Assembly (NCBI RefSeq): GCF_905404315.1
Contig: NC_066278.1
Coordinates: 140,001-204,000, forward strand
Source: Leptidea sinapis
Lineage: Eukaryota; Arthropoda; Insecta; Lepidoptera; Pieridae
Length of the DNA: 64,000 bases
Direction: 5' to 3'
Shown piece after piece: positions 52,863 to 63,360 of this stretch. Position 1 is the first letter of the stretch. Each line of letters begins with the position of its first letter. A model generated the notes under the pieces. That model was given only the letters and a program-made list of their open reading frames with translations, did not search any database and was not told the origin of the DNA. Both the position numbers and the translations under genes were made by a program.

Positions 52863-54704
52863 CTTACATACTCTTACTTACTTATCTCGGCCACCCGTAG
52901 AGTCCCAAAACATCCAAAGACGTCAAAAGAACGGCCTTGATGAGCATTTAAAGAAAATATAAAGAACAAAAAATTTCACTGAAATTTGGACTATAAACAA
53001 GCCTTTTTACGGTTTCGAGCTCTTCAACTTAACTTTGTAACCAAAAAATCCATAATAGTGAAAGCTTATCTTAGCTTTTGGTATATATAGTTAAAAAGAG
53101 CCTTTGACGTTCTACATGGTGACACCAAGCTTTTTATGAAAGAACACATCCCGAAGTAAGAAAGAAATAACAAAGTTACTTCTTGCAGCTGCTTACAGAA
53201 AAAAGAAAATTTGTTAAAACTAGTGTTTCCTAAAAATAAGTAAATATATATGTGCGGCCGCCATTGGATGCGCGCTGAAGAGCCCTGGCGAACTGCGGTA
53301 TTCCTGTGAAAATTGGATCATTATTGGATTTTTAAACAATAAAAAACATTGACAGAAATTTTCAAAAATTCACAAGTCAACAAAACGATCGATAACACCA
53401 CTTTTTTAAATCCTTCCTTTATAGAGCTTAGCAAAATTAATATATATTCTAAATTTAAAAAATTTTTCGCGCGAAATTAACGAAGTTGTGAATTTTTGAA
53501 AATTAGGGGTGAGCACGAGGGGATAGTTCCCCCTGTAGTAGATATCTTATTTTAGTGTAACAAATTAAAGGGACGTCGGAAAATACGAAATGAATTTTTT
53601 CAAAAATTTTTAAGCCATTTTATAAGTGTAATTTAATTTTTAGTGTAAAAAATCTAGTTTTCGTAAAATAGAAAATCAGGGGGTACAAATAAAATTTTAT
53701 TGTACATTAATTTAAATTCTTCACAAAAGTAGCTCTCAAACAAGCCCAAACACGGTGCATTTTGGCCCGCTATAACAGAAGTTACTCAAAAACAGTCATC
53801 AGGTCGGCCATATTGGCCGCCATCTTGGAAAACTAAAAACTCCCGTAACTCGGTCCCCCGTGGTCGTACGGAGACAGGATTTTTTGTATTATTACTCCCC
53901 CCTCTTTAACTATTCATCCCACAGGTTTCTGTCATAATAATTTTGACATATCTACAAGTAGAGTCTACACTACCGACACATAGAGCTAGTCAAGCCGAGC
54001 TTGGGGAGCCCTCGCACAGCTTTGTGCGGTGTTCGGATCGCGAGATAAACGCAAACAAGACTTATGGCCGCCATATTGGCCGCCATTTTGGAATTTTAAA
54101 AAACGCTGTATCTCGGGTTCCAGGCATCGTAGAGAGAAGCGGTTTTCACCATTACACTCGGCGTCTCTATAATAAATAGTACTTAAGAGTTTAGTTCATT
54201 TAACTATATTTTTATTTAATTTTTTATTTTTCCGGTTATTGTAACCGTAATTGTTATAACTGTATAAATTCCTTAGCTAAGTGGCCATAAAACTCCATTA
54301 AAACCTGACCATTGCCGTAGATTCGGCAGAAGTGGCTCTACATTTTGAGACGACTTGTATTTTACTGCTTTTGACTGCTTTTAGTCGAGACCACTAACTT
54401 ATTACTTACGGTAGTCTTATTCATAATTTTATAAATAAGTGATCAGAAAAGACCGTAATACTATATATTTAGACTTGACGATTAGACTGACTGCAACTGA
54501 TAACTACAAAGAATATACAACTCATACAAAAGGTGGTTATTTAGTTGCTTTTAGCATAAACCCTAACATTTAATAAACTAATAGCCATAATATATAACTT
54601 CTACAAATCTTGGCTATTCCTCATTCTCTATACATAATTTCAGTAACATATTGACGCTACCTCCACGCAACTAAACACCACTCACAAATAATAAAATAAA
54701 ATGT
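52863..54704 (+). other. TRAS-F 5' UTR, direct part
   Basis: Diverged version of the TRAS-D leader from its nucleotide 370 on, then 500 bp of AT-rich sequence before ORF1. No coding signal. Confidence 0.75.
53806..54091 (+). promoter_or_regulatory. Two-unit 5' UTR repeat with YY1/Pho-like clusters (TRAS-F)
   Basis: GGCCATATTGGCCGCC followed by ATCTTGG at 53806-53828 and GGCCGCCATATTGGCCGCC followed by ATTTTGG at 54065-54091, 259 bp apart, with the same downstream sequence pattern as TRAS-A and TRAS-D. Confidence 0.5.
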
Positions 54705-56098
54705 TTGGCTATCGCACACCTTAGTGGATCACTGCCGCCTGAGTCTCCAGGAACGTCGAACCCAATAGGATCATCAAAGGTCCGGACAAGCATAGGGGAA
54801 TGGGAGAGTGGAGGAATAAGACCCCTCGTGGCAAAATCACCAGTAGCCAATAGAGGCCCTACGGTAGCCCCTAAAGCGCCACCGAAAAAGCGCGATAATT
54901 CAGAAGGACGAACAACGGCGAGTAGTGCTGCTACTGAGGTTGCGGCAAAGGTAGGTACGAAGATGGCGGTATACCCTAATAGAACCGCCGAGGCCAGAGC
55001 GTGCCTAAACTGGGCAAAATTAAATCTCAACAGTTCGAGAAACCTAAAAACCGACATTAAACAAGAGGTTTGCAGTGCAATAGATCGGTTATATCAACTG
55101 GTCAAAGAGGCAGAACAAGAGAAGCCCCGGGCAGAAAAAGCGGACGGAGAAGGGGAAATTAGCAAAGAAATTTTTTCCCATCTGCTCTCTACACTGGATA
55201 AGCAGAGTATCATCATGAAAGAGAGCGCCGAAAAGGTGACACACCTAAACCAGGCCCTTGAACGGCAAGCAGCATACCTGGACAAGATCGCAGCCACTAC
55301 CAACGCATCCTATGCACATCTGGCAATACTAGAAGTAAGCCTACGGAACGGGAAGCGTTACATTCGGTGGTAGTGACAGCCACAGATAAAGGAAAAACAG
55401 GCGATGAAGTGCTCCAAGACATCCGGGATACGGTGGATGCTAAAGAGGGATGGGTCAGGGTAGATAAAGTGAGAAAAGGAAAGGATCGCAAGGTCATAAT
55501 AGGATGCAAAACAAAGGAGGACAGGGAAATAGTGAAAGAGAGATTAAGAGCAGCTAAAGATCGTCTGACAGTGGAAGATGCTAAAAATCACGATCCCCTG
55601 CTAATTTTGAGAAATGTCCTAAACTATAATAAAGACGAAGACATCAAAAAAGCCCCGGTCAACAAAAACCGAAGCCTCTTTGACGGCCTTGATGAGCGGG
55701 AAAAAAGAGTTGAAATAAGGTTTAGGCGGAAAACAAGAAATCCCCATGCATGCCATATAATTACAAGAGTATCCCCACAAATATGGACGCGAGCTACAGC
55801 GGCTGGGTCAGTCCATATAGACCTACAAAAAATAACAGTGAACGACTTCACGCCGCTAGTTCAATGCTCGATATGCCTCGGATACGGCCATACTAGGAGA
55901 TACTGTGAGGTAAACATTGAAAAGTGTTGTCATTGTGGTGGACCTCACAAAAAAGACGAGTGCCTGGGATGGAGCACGGGTGATACCCCATCTTGCTGCA
56001 ACTGTGTGCAGGCTGGGATTCTAAAAGCTGAACACAATGCTTTCAGTGACGAGTACGTACCCTGTACGCAAAAAGTGGGATGCACTAGCCAGGTCTAA
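54705..56098 (+). pseudogene. TRAS-F ORF1, two frameshifts
   Basis: Segment 54705-55373 contains VRTSIGEWE, AKLNLNSSRNLKTDIKQEV and a coiled-coil region. A frame change near 55355 moves the rest to 55367-56098: VVVTATDKGKTGDEVL, VDAKEGWVRVDKVRKGKD, TRVSPQIWTR and knuckles CSICLGYGHTRRYC and CCHCGGPHKKDEC plus a third starting CCNC. A second frameshift near 56052 corrupts the CPVRKKWDAL region. The start used here is the first ATG in frame (codons MAIAHLSG); the ATG at about 54701 is out of frame. Confidence 0.85.
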
Positions 56099-56129
56099 AA
56101 TAGCGTACTGCTAAAGCAGTGGGCAACTA

Positions 56130-56457
56130 TACCAAGATAGCATCTAAATCCCCAAGTAGATATGCAGTGGCCCAGGCCAACCTCCAGAGGAAGGAACTAG
56201 CTACTGCCGAATTAATGATTGAGGCCACCGAGTGAAAGCTCGCATTTGCTTTGGTCCAGGAGACTTACGTGGGTAGGATTCGAAGGATGAAGAGCTACAG
56301 AGGTGCGCGAATATACCAGAGCGAAGATGACGGTACAGATACTATCAAAGCGGCCGTGGTAGTGTTTGATGAAGATCTCGATATAATTCAATGCCCAGAA
56401 CTCACAACACACAACATCGCTGTTGTGAGGATTCGATCTAAAACCTGGGAAATCGCT
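56130..56457 (+). pseudogene. TRAS-F ORF2 N-terminal remnant
   Basis: Reads VAQANLQRKELATAELMIEATE, then a stop at 56233-56235, then KLAFALVQETYVGRIRRMK to VVRIRSKTWEIA. This is the first third of the endonuclease, without the GGD and SSDH motifs. It ends at the junction with ITS2. Confidence 0.85.
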
Positions 56458-56550
56458 CGACGATACGTCGTTGAGACTTATTGGCAGCGCGCGCACGACG
56501 GTGTCGCTGCGCTGACTGATATCGTGTCTGCCTCATACTTTTTATCGTTG
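56458..56550 (+). other. rDNA ITS2 3' part
   Basis: GC-rich sequence immediately before the 28S 5' end (GACCTCAGATCAGG-like, here GGCCTCAGATCAGGGAGGATC). Assigned by position; 5.8S is not present. Confidence 0.7.
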
Positions 56551-56594
56551 GCCTCAGATCAGGGAGGATCACCCGCCGAATTTAAGCATATTAG

Positions 56595-56628
<34 letters not shown>

Positions 56629-56870
56629 AAGTAGCGGCGAGCGAACAGGGATAAGCCCAGCGCCAAATCCCGCGGTCGTCACGGTCGCGGGACATGTGGT
56701 GTTAGGGAGGTTTCGCTTTCTCGGGGTCGCCGCTCCCGTCCAAGTTCGTCTTGAACGGGGCCGTTTTCCCATAGAGCAAGTCTGCGAGAGGGACTCTCCT
56801 CAGAGTCGGGTTGCTTGAGAGTGCAGCCCTAAGTGGGTGGTAAACTCCATCTAAGGCTAAATATAACCGC

Positions 56871-56912
<42 letters not shown>

Positions 56913-57840
56913 AACTTTGAAGAGAGAGTTCAATAGTACGTGAAACCGTTCAGGGGTAAACCTGCGAAACTCGAATGAACGAACGGAGAGATTCATCGTC
57001 ACTCCGGGGCGTATGGCGGCGTGCCGCGATGTGCGCGAGACTCGTGCTCGCGTTCACCGGTCGCCGCCGTTGACGGCGTGCACTTCTCTCTTAGTACACA
57101 TTATGCATCGCGACCCGTTCGTCTGTTCGGCCCAAGCGTTGTCCGGGAGCCGGGCGGCTACGCGTTCACGCGCACAGCCGTCCGACCGTGACGATCGCCG
57201 GCCGGCGGCGGACGGTACTTGTCATGAAACGCGCACGCGTCTCCATCCGGGGACGCGTCCGGCCCGACGCGAGCGAGAGTCGTCGTCGACATCCTGCCCT
57301 TGTGCGGATGCTGACGAATTCAAACAGAAAAAACTGCGACGAGTAGCGTGTGCGAGCCGTGTAGTCTCGGACTGTGCGCGTATCACTCGGCGATGTTACT
57401 GTTTCGGGCACTCGCAGGACCCGTCTTGAAACACGAACCAAGGAGTCTAGCATGTGTGCAAGTCATTGAGTTATTAATTCAAACAGACAAAACTGAAAGG
57501 CGCAACGAAAGTGAAGGCGCGCGCTTGTCGCGCGCTCAGAGAGGATGGAGCGTCGGTCGTCAAAAATCGATCTCTCGCACTCCCGAGGCATCTCGTTTCC
57601 AATCAGCGAATGCGGGCGCACTCTGAGCACAGATGCTGGGACCCGAAAGATGGTGAACTATGCCTGGTCAGGTCGAAGTCAGGGGAAACCCTGATGGAGG
57701 ACCGTAGCGATTCTGACGTGCAAATCGATCGTCGGAACTGGGTATAGGGGCGAAAGACTAATCGAACAATCTAGTAGCTGGTTCCGTCTGAAGTTTCCCT
57801 CAGGATAGCTGGACTCGATTCTTAACAGTCTCATCCGGTA
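56551..57840 (+). rRNA. 28S rRNA 5' part
   Basis: From CCTCAGATCAGG and ACCCGCCGAATTTAAGCATA through CTAAGTAGCGGCGAGCG, the D2 region (a few local insertions near 57316-57350) and the conserved core, to CAGTCTCATCCGGTA. Only copy with the true 28S 5' end. About 50 bp equivalent to 13809-13858 differ. Ends at an R1 tail. Confidence 0.87.
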
Positions 57841-57873
57841 ACCGAAAGGTTGACAAGTCCTTGGGAAGGGGAG
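57841..57873 (+). mobile_element. Minimal R1 tail (about 33 nt)
   Basis: ACCGAAAGGTTGACAAGTCC and the following bases equal the last bases of the R1 tail at 7555-7587. It joins upstream 28S (CATCCGGTA) to the R1 target (57874-57887), with several hundred bases to more than 1 kb of 28S missing. Confidence 0.8.
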
Positions 57874-57922
<49 letters not shown>

Positions 57923-57929
57923 GAGAATC

Positions 57930-57967
<38 letters not shown>

Positions 57968-58395
57968 TGGCATTGTAAGGAGACATGAGAGGTGTAGCAT
58001 AAGTGGGAGATCGTTCGCGGTCGTCGTTGAAAAACCAATACTTTCATTGTTTCATTACTTACTCGGTTGGGCGGAAGCGGTGCGCGGTCGATAATATCGG
58101 CGGGCGTACGGTGTTTCGTTCCAAGCGTGCAGAGTGGCGACGTGGCGGCAACGCTCGTCGCCGTACAACTCCCGCGTGATCCGGTTCGAGGACACTGCCA
58201 GGCGGGGAGTTTGACTGGGGCGGTACATCTGTCAAAGAATAACGCAGGTGTCCTAAGGCCAGCTCAGCGAGTACAGAAACCTCGCATGGAGCAAAAGGGC
58301 AAAAGCTGGCTTGATCCAGATGTTCAGTACGCATAGGGACTGCGAAAGCACGGCCTATCGATCCTTTAGTATAAAGAGTTTTTAGCAAGAGGTGC

Positions 58396-58430
<35 letters not shown>

Positions 58431-58545
58431 GGCCAAGCGTTCATAGCAACGTTGCTTTTTATATCTTTTTATAGATCTTTCGAAGTCGGCTCTTCCTATC
58501 ATTGCGAAGCAAAATTCGCCAAGCGTTGGATTGTTCACCCATCAA

Positions 58546-58597
<52 letters not shown>

Positions 58598-59060
58598 CCT
58601 GATGGCGTGTCGTTGCGATAGTAATACTGCTCAGTACGAGAGGAACCGCAGTTTCGGACATTTGGTTCATGCACTCGGCCGAGTGGCCGGTGGTGCGAAG
58701 CTACCATCCGCGGGATTATGCCTGAACGCCTCTAAGGCCGAAGCCAGCCTAGCCGAATCCGGCAAGGATATACTCACTGTGGAGCCCCGAGTGTCGGGAG
58801 GCTCTAAACAATGTGACTTTACAAGTCGCGTTTTATTCGTAAGACGCGACGTCGCGAAGCCCATTTGGAACGCGAAGAACGGTGCGAGCGGTATTAACAC
58901 GTGCACCACGGCGTCGAAGTTTCGAATTTACCTCAGTTCGATGTCGGGGCTCGGAATAGTCTGTAGACGACTTACGTTCCTGGCGGGGTGTTGTGCTCGG
59001 TAGAGCAGCGTCGTGCTGCGATCTGTTGAGACTCAGCCCTACGCCAGGTGATTCGTCCGA
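57874..59060 (+). rRNA. 28S rRNA 3' part, R1 target to 3' end
   Basis: Colinear with 7588-8752. The peptidyl-transferase GTTACCACAGGGATAACTGG is normal here, but a 12-base AT-rich insertion (TATCTTTTTATA) lies at about 58461-58473 in otherwise invariant sequence, and a few indels occur near 58853. Confidence 0.87.
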
Positions 59061-59530
59061 GGACTCATCGTCGCCGAGAGCAGAGTTGTGTGTGTGCAAA
59101 CAAACAACAGCCAACATAATATTATAATAACATAATAATATAATATTATCATGATATTCCGATAGTCCGTCACGACGGCCCCAGAAGCGAGTACGGTCGG
59201 CCCCAATAGCGGGTACGGTCGATTCCTCAATAGCGAGTACCGCCTAGCGCGAGGAGCGCGGCGCTCCCTGCCGGTCTCCACGGACGGATATCTCACTTAC
59301 TTGAATGGAGGACCGAATAGCGAATTGACAAAAACAAAACTATAATCTAATGCACAGGAACAGGAACTATATTATATATAGATAATTCGTCGCTTGATGA
59401 ATTAAGCTAAATTAAGAATTTATAACAATTATTCTTGTTTTAACTTTGTGACGTTGTAACTTTTAACATAAGACTAACCACTGGGCTATATGAGTCGTCA
59501 AATTAAGAAGATATTAACACAAATTTAAAA

Positions 59531-60469
59531 AAATGTTTGTGGTGAAAAATAGATATTAGCCGATTCTCAGACCTACTGTGTATGCATATAAAATTTGGTA
59601 AAAATCAGTAAAGCTGTTACGGAGGAGTAAGGTAACTAACATTGTGACACGAGAATTTTATATATAAGATTAGCGGACACGACAGACGTTGTCCTGTACA
59701 CACGTCTTAAATTTTAAAAATCGGTCCAGCCGTAAGAATGTGTTCACTAACATACACATGAGCAGGAGAATTATATATGGAGTTCACTGTCAACAAACAT
59801 ACAGAAGAATTATATATATAAAGATAATAATAATGATTATTATGCCTTAAGCTAATATTAGAATAATATTAAGACATACACTGATGCTTAAACTAATCTT
59901 CTGCCTCGAAATCCGTCTGTGTCCCTCTTTCAACAATGGCTTCCAACTGTAACCATTTTCCTCTGTCAGTAGCCAGAATTGAAAATGTACTATTTATGGT
60001 AGAGGAGGACAAACGACCGTACTCGTCACCTGATGTTAAGTGATCAGCGCCGCCCTTATTCTCTTGCAGCAACAGAGGAATCACAGGAGCGTTGCCAGCC
60101 TTTAAGGATGGTGTGCGCGCTTTTTTGAAGGTACCCATGTGGTACCGCCCTGGGAACACCGCACAAGGAAGCTCATTCCACAGCTTGGTAGTACGTGGAA
60201 GAAAGTTCATTTAAAACCGCACTGTAAAAGAATGATACACTCCGAGGCGGTACTTCCCGCTGTGGCCTTTATTCCATCAATAGATCTTCTTGTGGGCCCA
60301 CCTCCCATCCTTCTCTTGTTCCTTGTACACCAGAACATTATAGTTTTTGACCAATATTCATGTCCCCTAATAATTGCATGTTCTGTCCGTTTTTTTTTTA
60401 AATTAATTAAAATAAATTATTAATTTATCATAAAAATACCTCAGACAAAAAGTATAGATCATAAAATTA
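59531..60469. repeat. Insertion in second spacer composed of interspersed repeats
   Basis: Absent from the first spacer. Left part has AAATTTGGTAAAAATCAG and CGGTCCAGCCGTAAG, phrases typical of lepidopteran short repeats, with three GAATTATATATA-like ends. The right part is a minus-strand CR1/jockey-like tail. Confidence 0.55.
59893..60210 (-). pseudogene. CR1/jockey-like ORF2 C-terminal tail
   Basis: Minus-strand frame with FLPRTTKLWNELPCAVFPG, nearly identical to the tail at 1501-1788 for its first 30 codons, then out of frame relative to it. It lacks all enzymatic domains. Confidence 0.5.
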
Positions 60470-60716
60470 TCTATAAAAAATGTACCGATACTTTTTTTCC
60501 TACGAGCCACCGTTTCTGAGATAATAACTATTCAAAAACTTATAAAAACGCGCTAAGTACACTACCTCATAGGTGGCGTGTAAACTAACTTTTTGAATCT
60601 AATACTAAGTATTGATACATTTTTAATGGATAATTTTACGATCTACAATTTTTGTCCGAGATACTTTTATGATAAAACTTACCTACCGTTTTGCTGAAAA
60701 TCGCGAAAAACGAATG

Positions 60717-60780
60717 TGATTAAGTAAGTAAGTAAGTAAGTAAGCAAGTAAGTAAGTAAATAGGTAAGTAAGTAAGTAAG
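60717..60780 (+). repeat. AAGT microsatellite in second spacer
   Basis: About 15 units with CAAG and ATAG interruptions; equivalent to 9668-9690. Confidence 0.85.
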
Positions 60781-61040
60781 AAAGAATTTTGATTTGATTT
60801 GAAATATATATTTTTTCGGAGGTTTTTTATTTGGTCTCGGAGGGAAAATGAAATGTACATGTCGCGCGTTTATAACTGAAAATGATCGTACTCGTTATTA
60901 AAAAAGAAAAAATAAAAAAAATAAAAAAAAGAGCGATTTTTTCTTCGAAGCCGCAATGCATATTTAATATTATGTAATTAATAAATAGTAAAATCAAATC
61001 AAAATCACTTTATTCACATATCAGAGTTTACACGTTCGTA

Positions 61041-62017
61041 TCGTTCGCGTTCATTCACCACACATACGGCAGTCGGCGTCGAGAGTCGAGTCCGTAGCGA
61101 ACGGTTCGCGACGCCGAATTCAACGCCGCTCAAGTTTTTTCTTGTAAAAAGAGTGAAAAACGCACGCGAGAAAATACAAACGCACAACACCACCCCCACC
61201 ACAACAACTGCTGCTGTTTTATTATTCTCGTCGTCGTCATCGTCATTCATATTTTATTTAATATATATTTATATTTGAGTAAGTTTGTGAATGCGCGCGA
61301 TGATAACGATGATATAACAATATACGGTACTCTCGGGGCAGCTGTGTGTCTGTGTTTGTGTCGCGCGTTGTTTTATATGTTCTTTTTTTACAATATAAAA
61401 AATGAGACAGACTCACTGCGCTGTGTCGATCGAGTGTTTTCGAGTTTCCCTATGCGGATGATATTTGATTTGGTGATTTGTTTTTTGTGATTTCGTTTCT
61501 CATAATTCCTCTCTTCACTCTCTCTATAGTATCATACGCTGCGGCGATCCTCGTCACGTTGAAAGCGATCGAGAAAAATTTTTGCGCGGACCAAGACGCC
61601 GACTGGGCTTCGACGGTTTCCCTCTGTTAAGATTTTTAACGTGAGGGCCCGCAAGCCGGAACGCGTCGCGCATTTCACGCGTGCGAGACGTTCACGCTCC
61701 TCTCAAGCACCGGGCGTCGATCCGATTTGTGATCACGACGTGTACCGATTAATACGTTGATACCGCTTCTATTGCGTGTCATCATTTTTATTATTACCCG
61801 AAGGGACTCTCGTTACTGAACGTTCATAACATACAATCGGCCCATCGCCGATTTATGATTCGTTCAACGCGCACCGTATGCCTTTGAGATATATAGTATA
61901 CAGTGCGCGAACTGATATCTCACGATATGTTCAAGATGTCATAGTCGCGACGCCCTAAGGGGAGATCGCGACGCACGACGCGCTGAGCGCGACAACAATC
62001 GTTGTTTGCAGCAGCTC
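61041..62017 (+). other. 5' external transcribed spacer and promoter region (probable)
   Basis: Lies between spacer repeats and the 18S start. It becomes GC-rich from 61500. An inverted pair TGAGATATA / TGATATCTCA flanks 61880-61925. The transcription start cannot be fixed from sequence alone. Frames on either strand are low complexity or unsupported. Confidence 0.6.
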
Positions 62018-63216
62018 CCTGGTTGATCCTGCCAGTAGTTATATGCTTGTCTCAAAGATTAAGCCATGCATGTCTCAGTGCAAGCCGTATTAATGCGATA
62101 CCGCGAATGGCTCAATATATCAGTTTTGGTTCCTTAGATCTTACTCAGTTACTTGAATAACTGTGGTAATTCTAGAGCTAATACATGCAATCAGAGCTCT
62201 GACCAGTGATGGGATGAGTGCTTTTATTAGATCAAAACCAATCGACGGAGGGCCTCGCGTCCGAAGTCGTTAATTTTGATGAATCTGGATAACTTTTGCC
62301 GATCGCATGGTCCAGTACCGGCGACGCATCTTTCAAATGTCTGCCTTATCAACTTTCGATGGTAGTCACTCTCTGCGACTACCATGGTTGTCACGGGTAA
62401 CGGGGAATCAGGGTTCGATTCCGGAGAGGGAGCCTGAGAAATGGCTACCACATCCAAGGAAGGCAGCAGGCGCGCAAATTACCCACTCCCGGCACGGGGA
62501 GGTAGTGACGAAAAATAACGATATGGGACTCTTACGAGGCCTCGTAATCGGAATGAGTACACTTTAAATATTTTAACGAGGAACAATTGGAGGGCAAGTC
62601 TGGTGCCAGCAGCCGCGGTAATTCCAGCTCCAATAGCGTATACTAAAATTGTTGCGGTTAAAAAGCTCGTAGTTGCATTTGTGCGCCGCGCTGTCGGTGC
62701 ATCGCATCCGCGGTGATACTGACACGTCTGCGGAGCCTATCGTTGGTGAGCCGGCGGTAAAACGCCGGTTCAATATCAAAATCCTATCGCGGTGCTATTC
62801 AGTGAGTTTCGAGATGGGCCGACAATTTTACTTTGAACAAATTAGAGTGCTCAAAGCGGGCTCAAAATGCCGCTTGAATATTTCGTGCATGGAATAATAG
62901 AATATGATCTCGGTTCTATTTTGTTGGCTTTCAGAACTCCGAGGTAATGATTAATAGGGATAACTGGGGGCATTCGTATTGCGACGTTAGAGGTGAAATT
63001 CTTGGATCGTCGCAAGACGAACATCAGCGAAAGCATTTGCCAAAGGTGTTTTCATCAATCAAGAACGAAAGTTAGAGGTTCGAAGGCGATTAGATACCGC
63101 CCTAGTTCTAACCGTAAATATGACATCTAGCGATCCGCCGACGTTACTACAATGGCTCGGCGGGCAGCTTCCGGGAAACCAAAGATTTTGGACTCCGGGG
63201 GGAGTATGGTTGCAAA

Positions 63217-63265
<49 letters not shown>

Positions 63266-63360
63266 GCGGCTTAATTTGACTCAACACGGGAAATCTCACC
63301 AGGCCCGGACACCGGAAGGATTGACAGATTAACAGCTCTTTCTTGATTCGGTGGGTGGTG
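62018..63360 (+). rRNA. 18S rRNA, 3'-truncated and diverged
   Basis: Starts CCTGGTTGATCCTGCCAGTA and holds the universal GTGCCAGCAGCCGCGGTAA (near 62602), GAATTGACGGAAGGGCACCA and GATTCGGTGGGTGGTGGTG, where it is cut at about 63360; the last 450 nt or so are missing. Several conserved segments differ from usual insect 18S (for example GTATTAATGCGATACCGCG near 62087 and TGGGACTCTTACGAGGCCTC near 62524), so it is probably a pseudogene. Confidence 0.88.

Larger units (their letters stand above)
52496..56457 (+). mobile_element. TRAS-F retrotransposon with inverted leader segment, 3'-truncated
   Basis: 52496-52862 is the reverse complement of the first 370 bases of the TRAS-D leader. After about 20 unmatched bases the leader continues in direct orientation from 52883 (ATCTCGGCCACC). 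ORF1 (54705-56098) and the start of ORF2 follow. ORF2 is cut at WEIA and fused to ITS2 at about 56458. Both orientations meet at a shared ATCTCGG. Confidence 0.85.
59061..61040 (+). other. rDNA intergenic spacer, copy 2
   Basis: Matches the first spacer (8753-9942) in two blocks, 59162-59530 and 60470-61040. A large insertion (59531-60469) separates them, and the left transposon-like arm plus GGC run are deleted at about 59158-59165. AAGT repeats are at 60717-60780. Confidence 0.75.

Noticed and set aside
56600..59060. Functional rRNA gene
   Set aside because: A large internal part of 28S is deleted at the R1 tail, and conserved segments carry insertions.
61041..61490. Small protein-coding frames at 61014-61250 (minus) and 61275-61490 (plus)
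   Set aside because: They lie in the external transcribed spacer, are of low complexity and have no recognisable domain or support.
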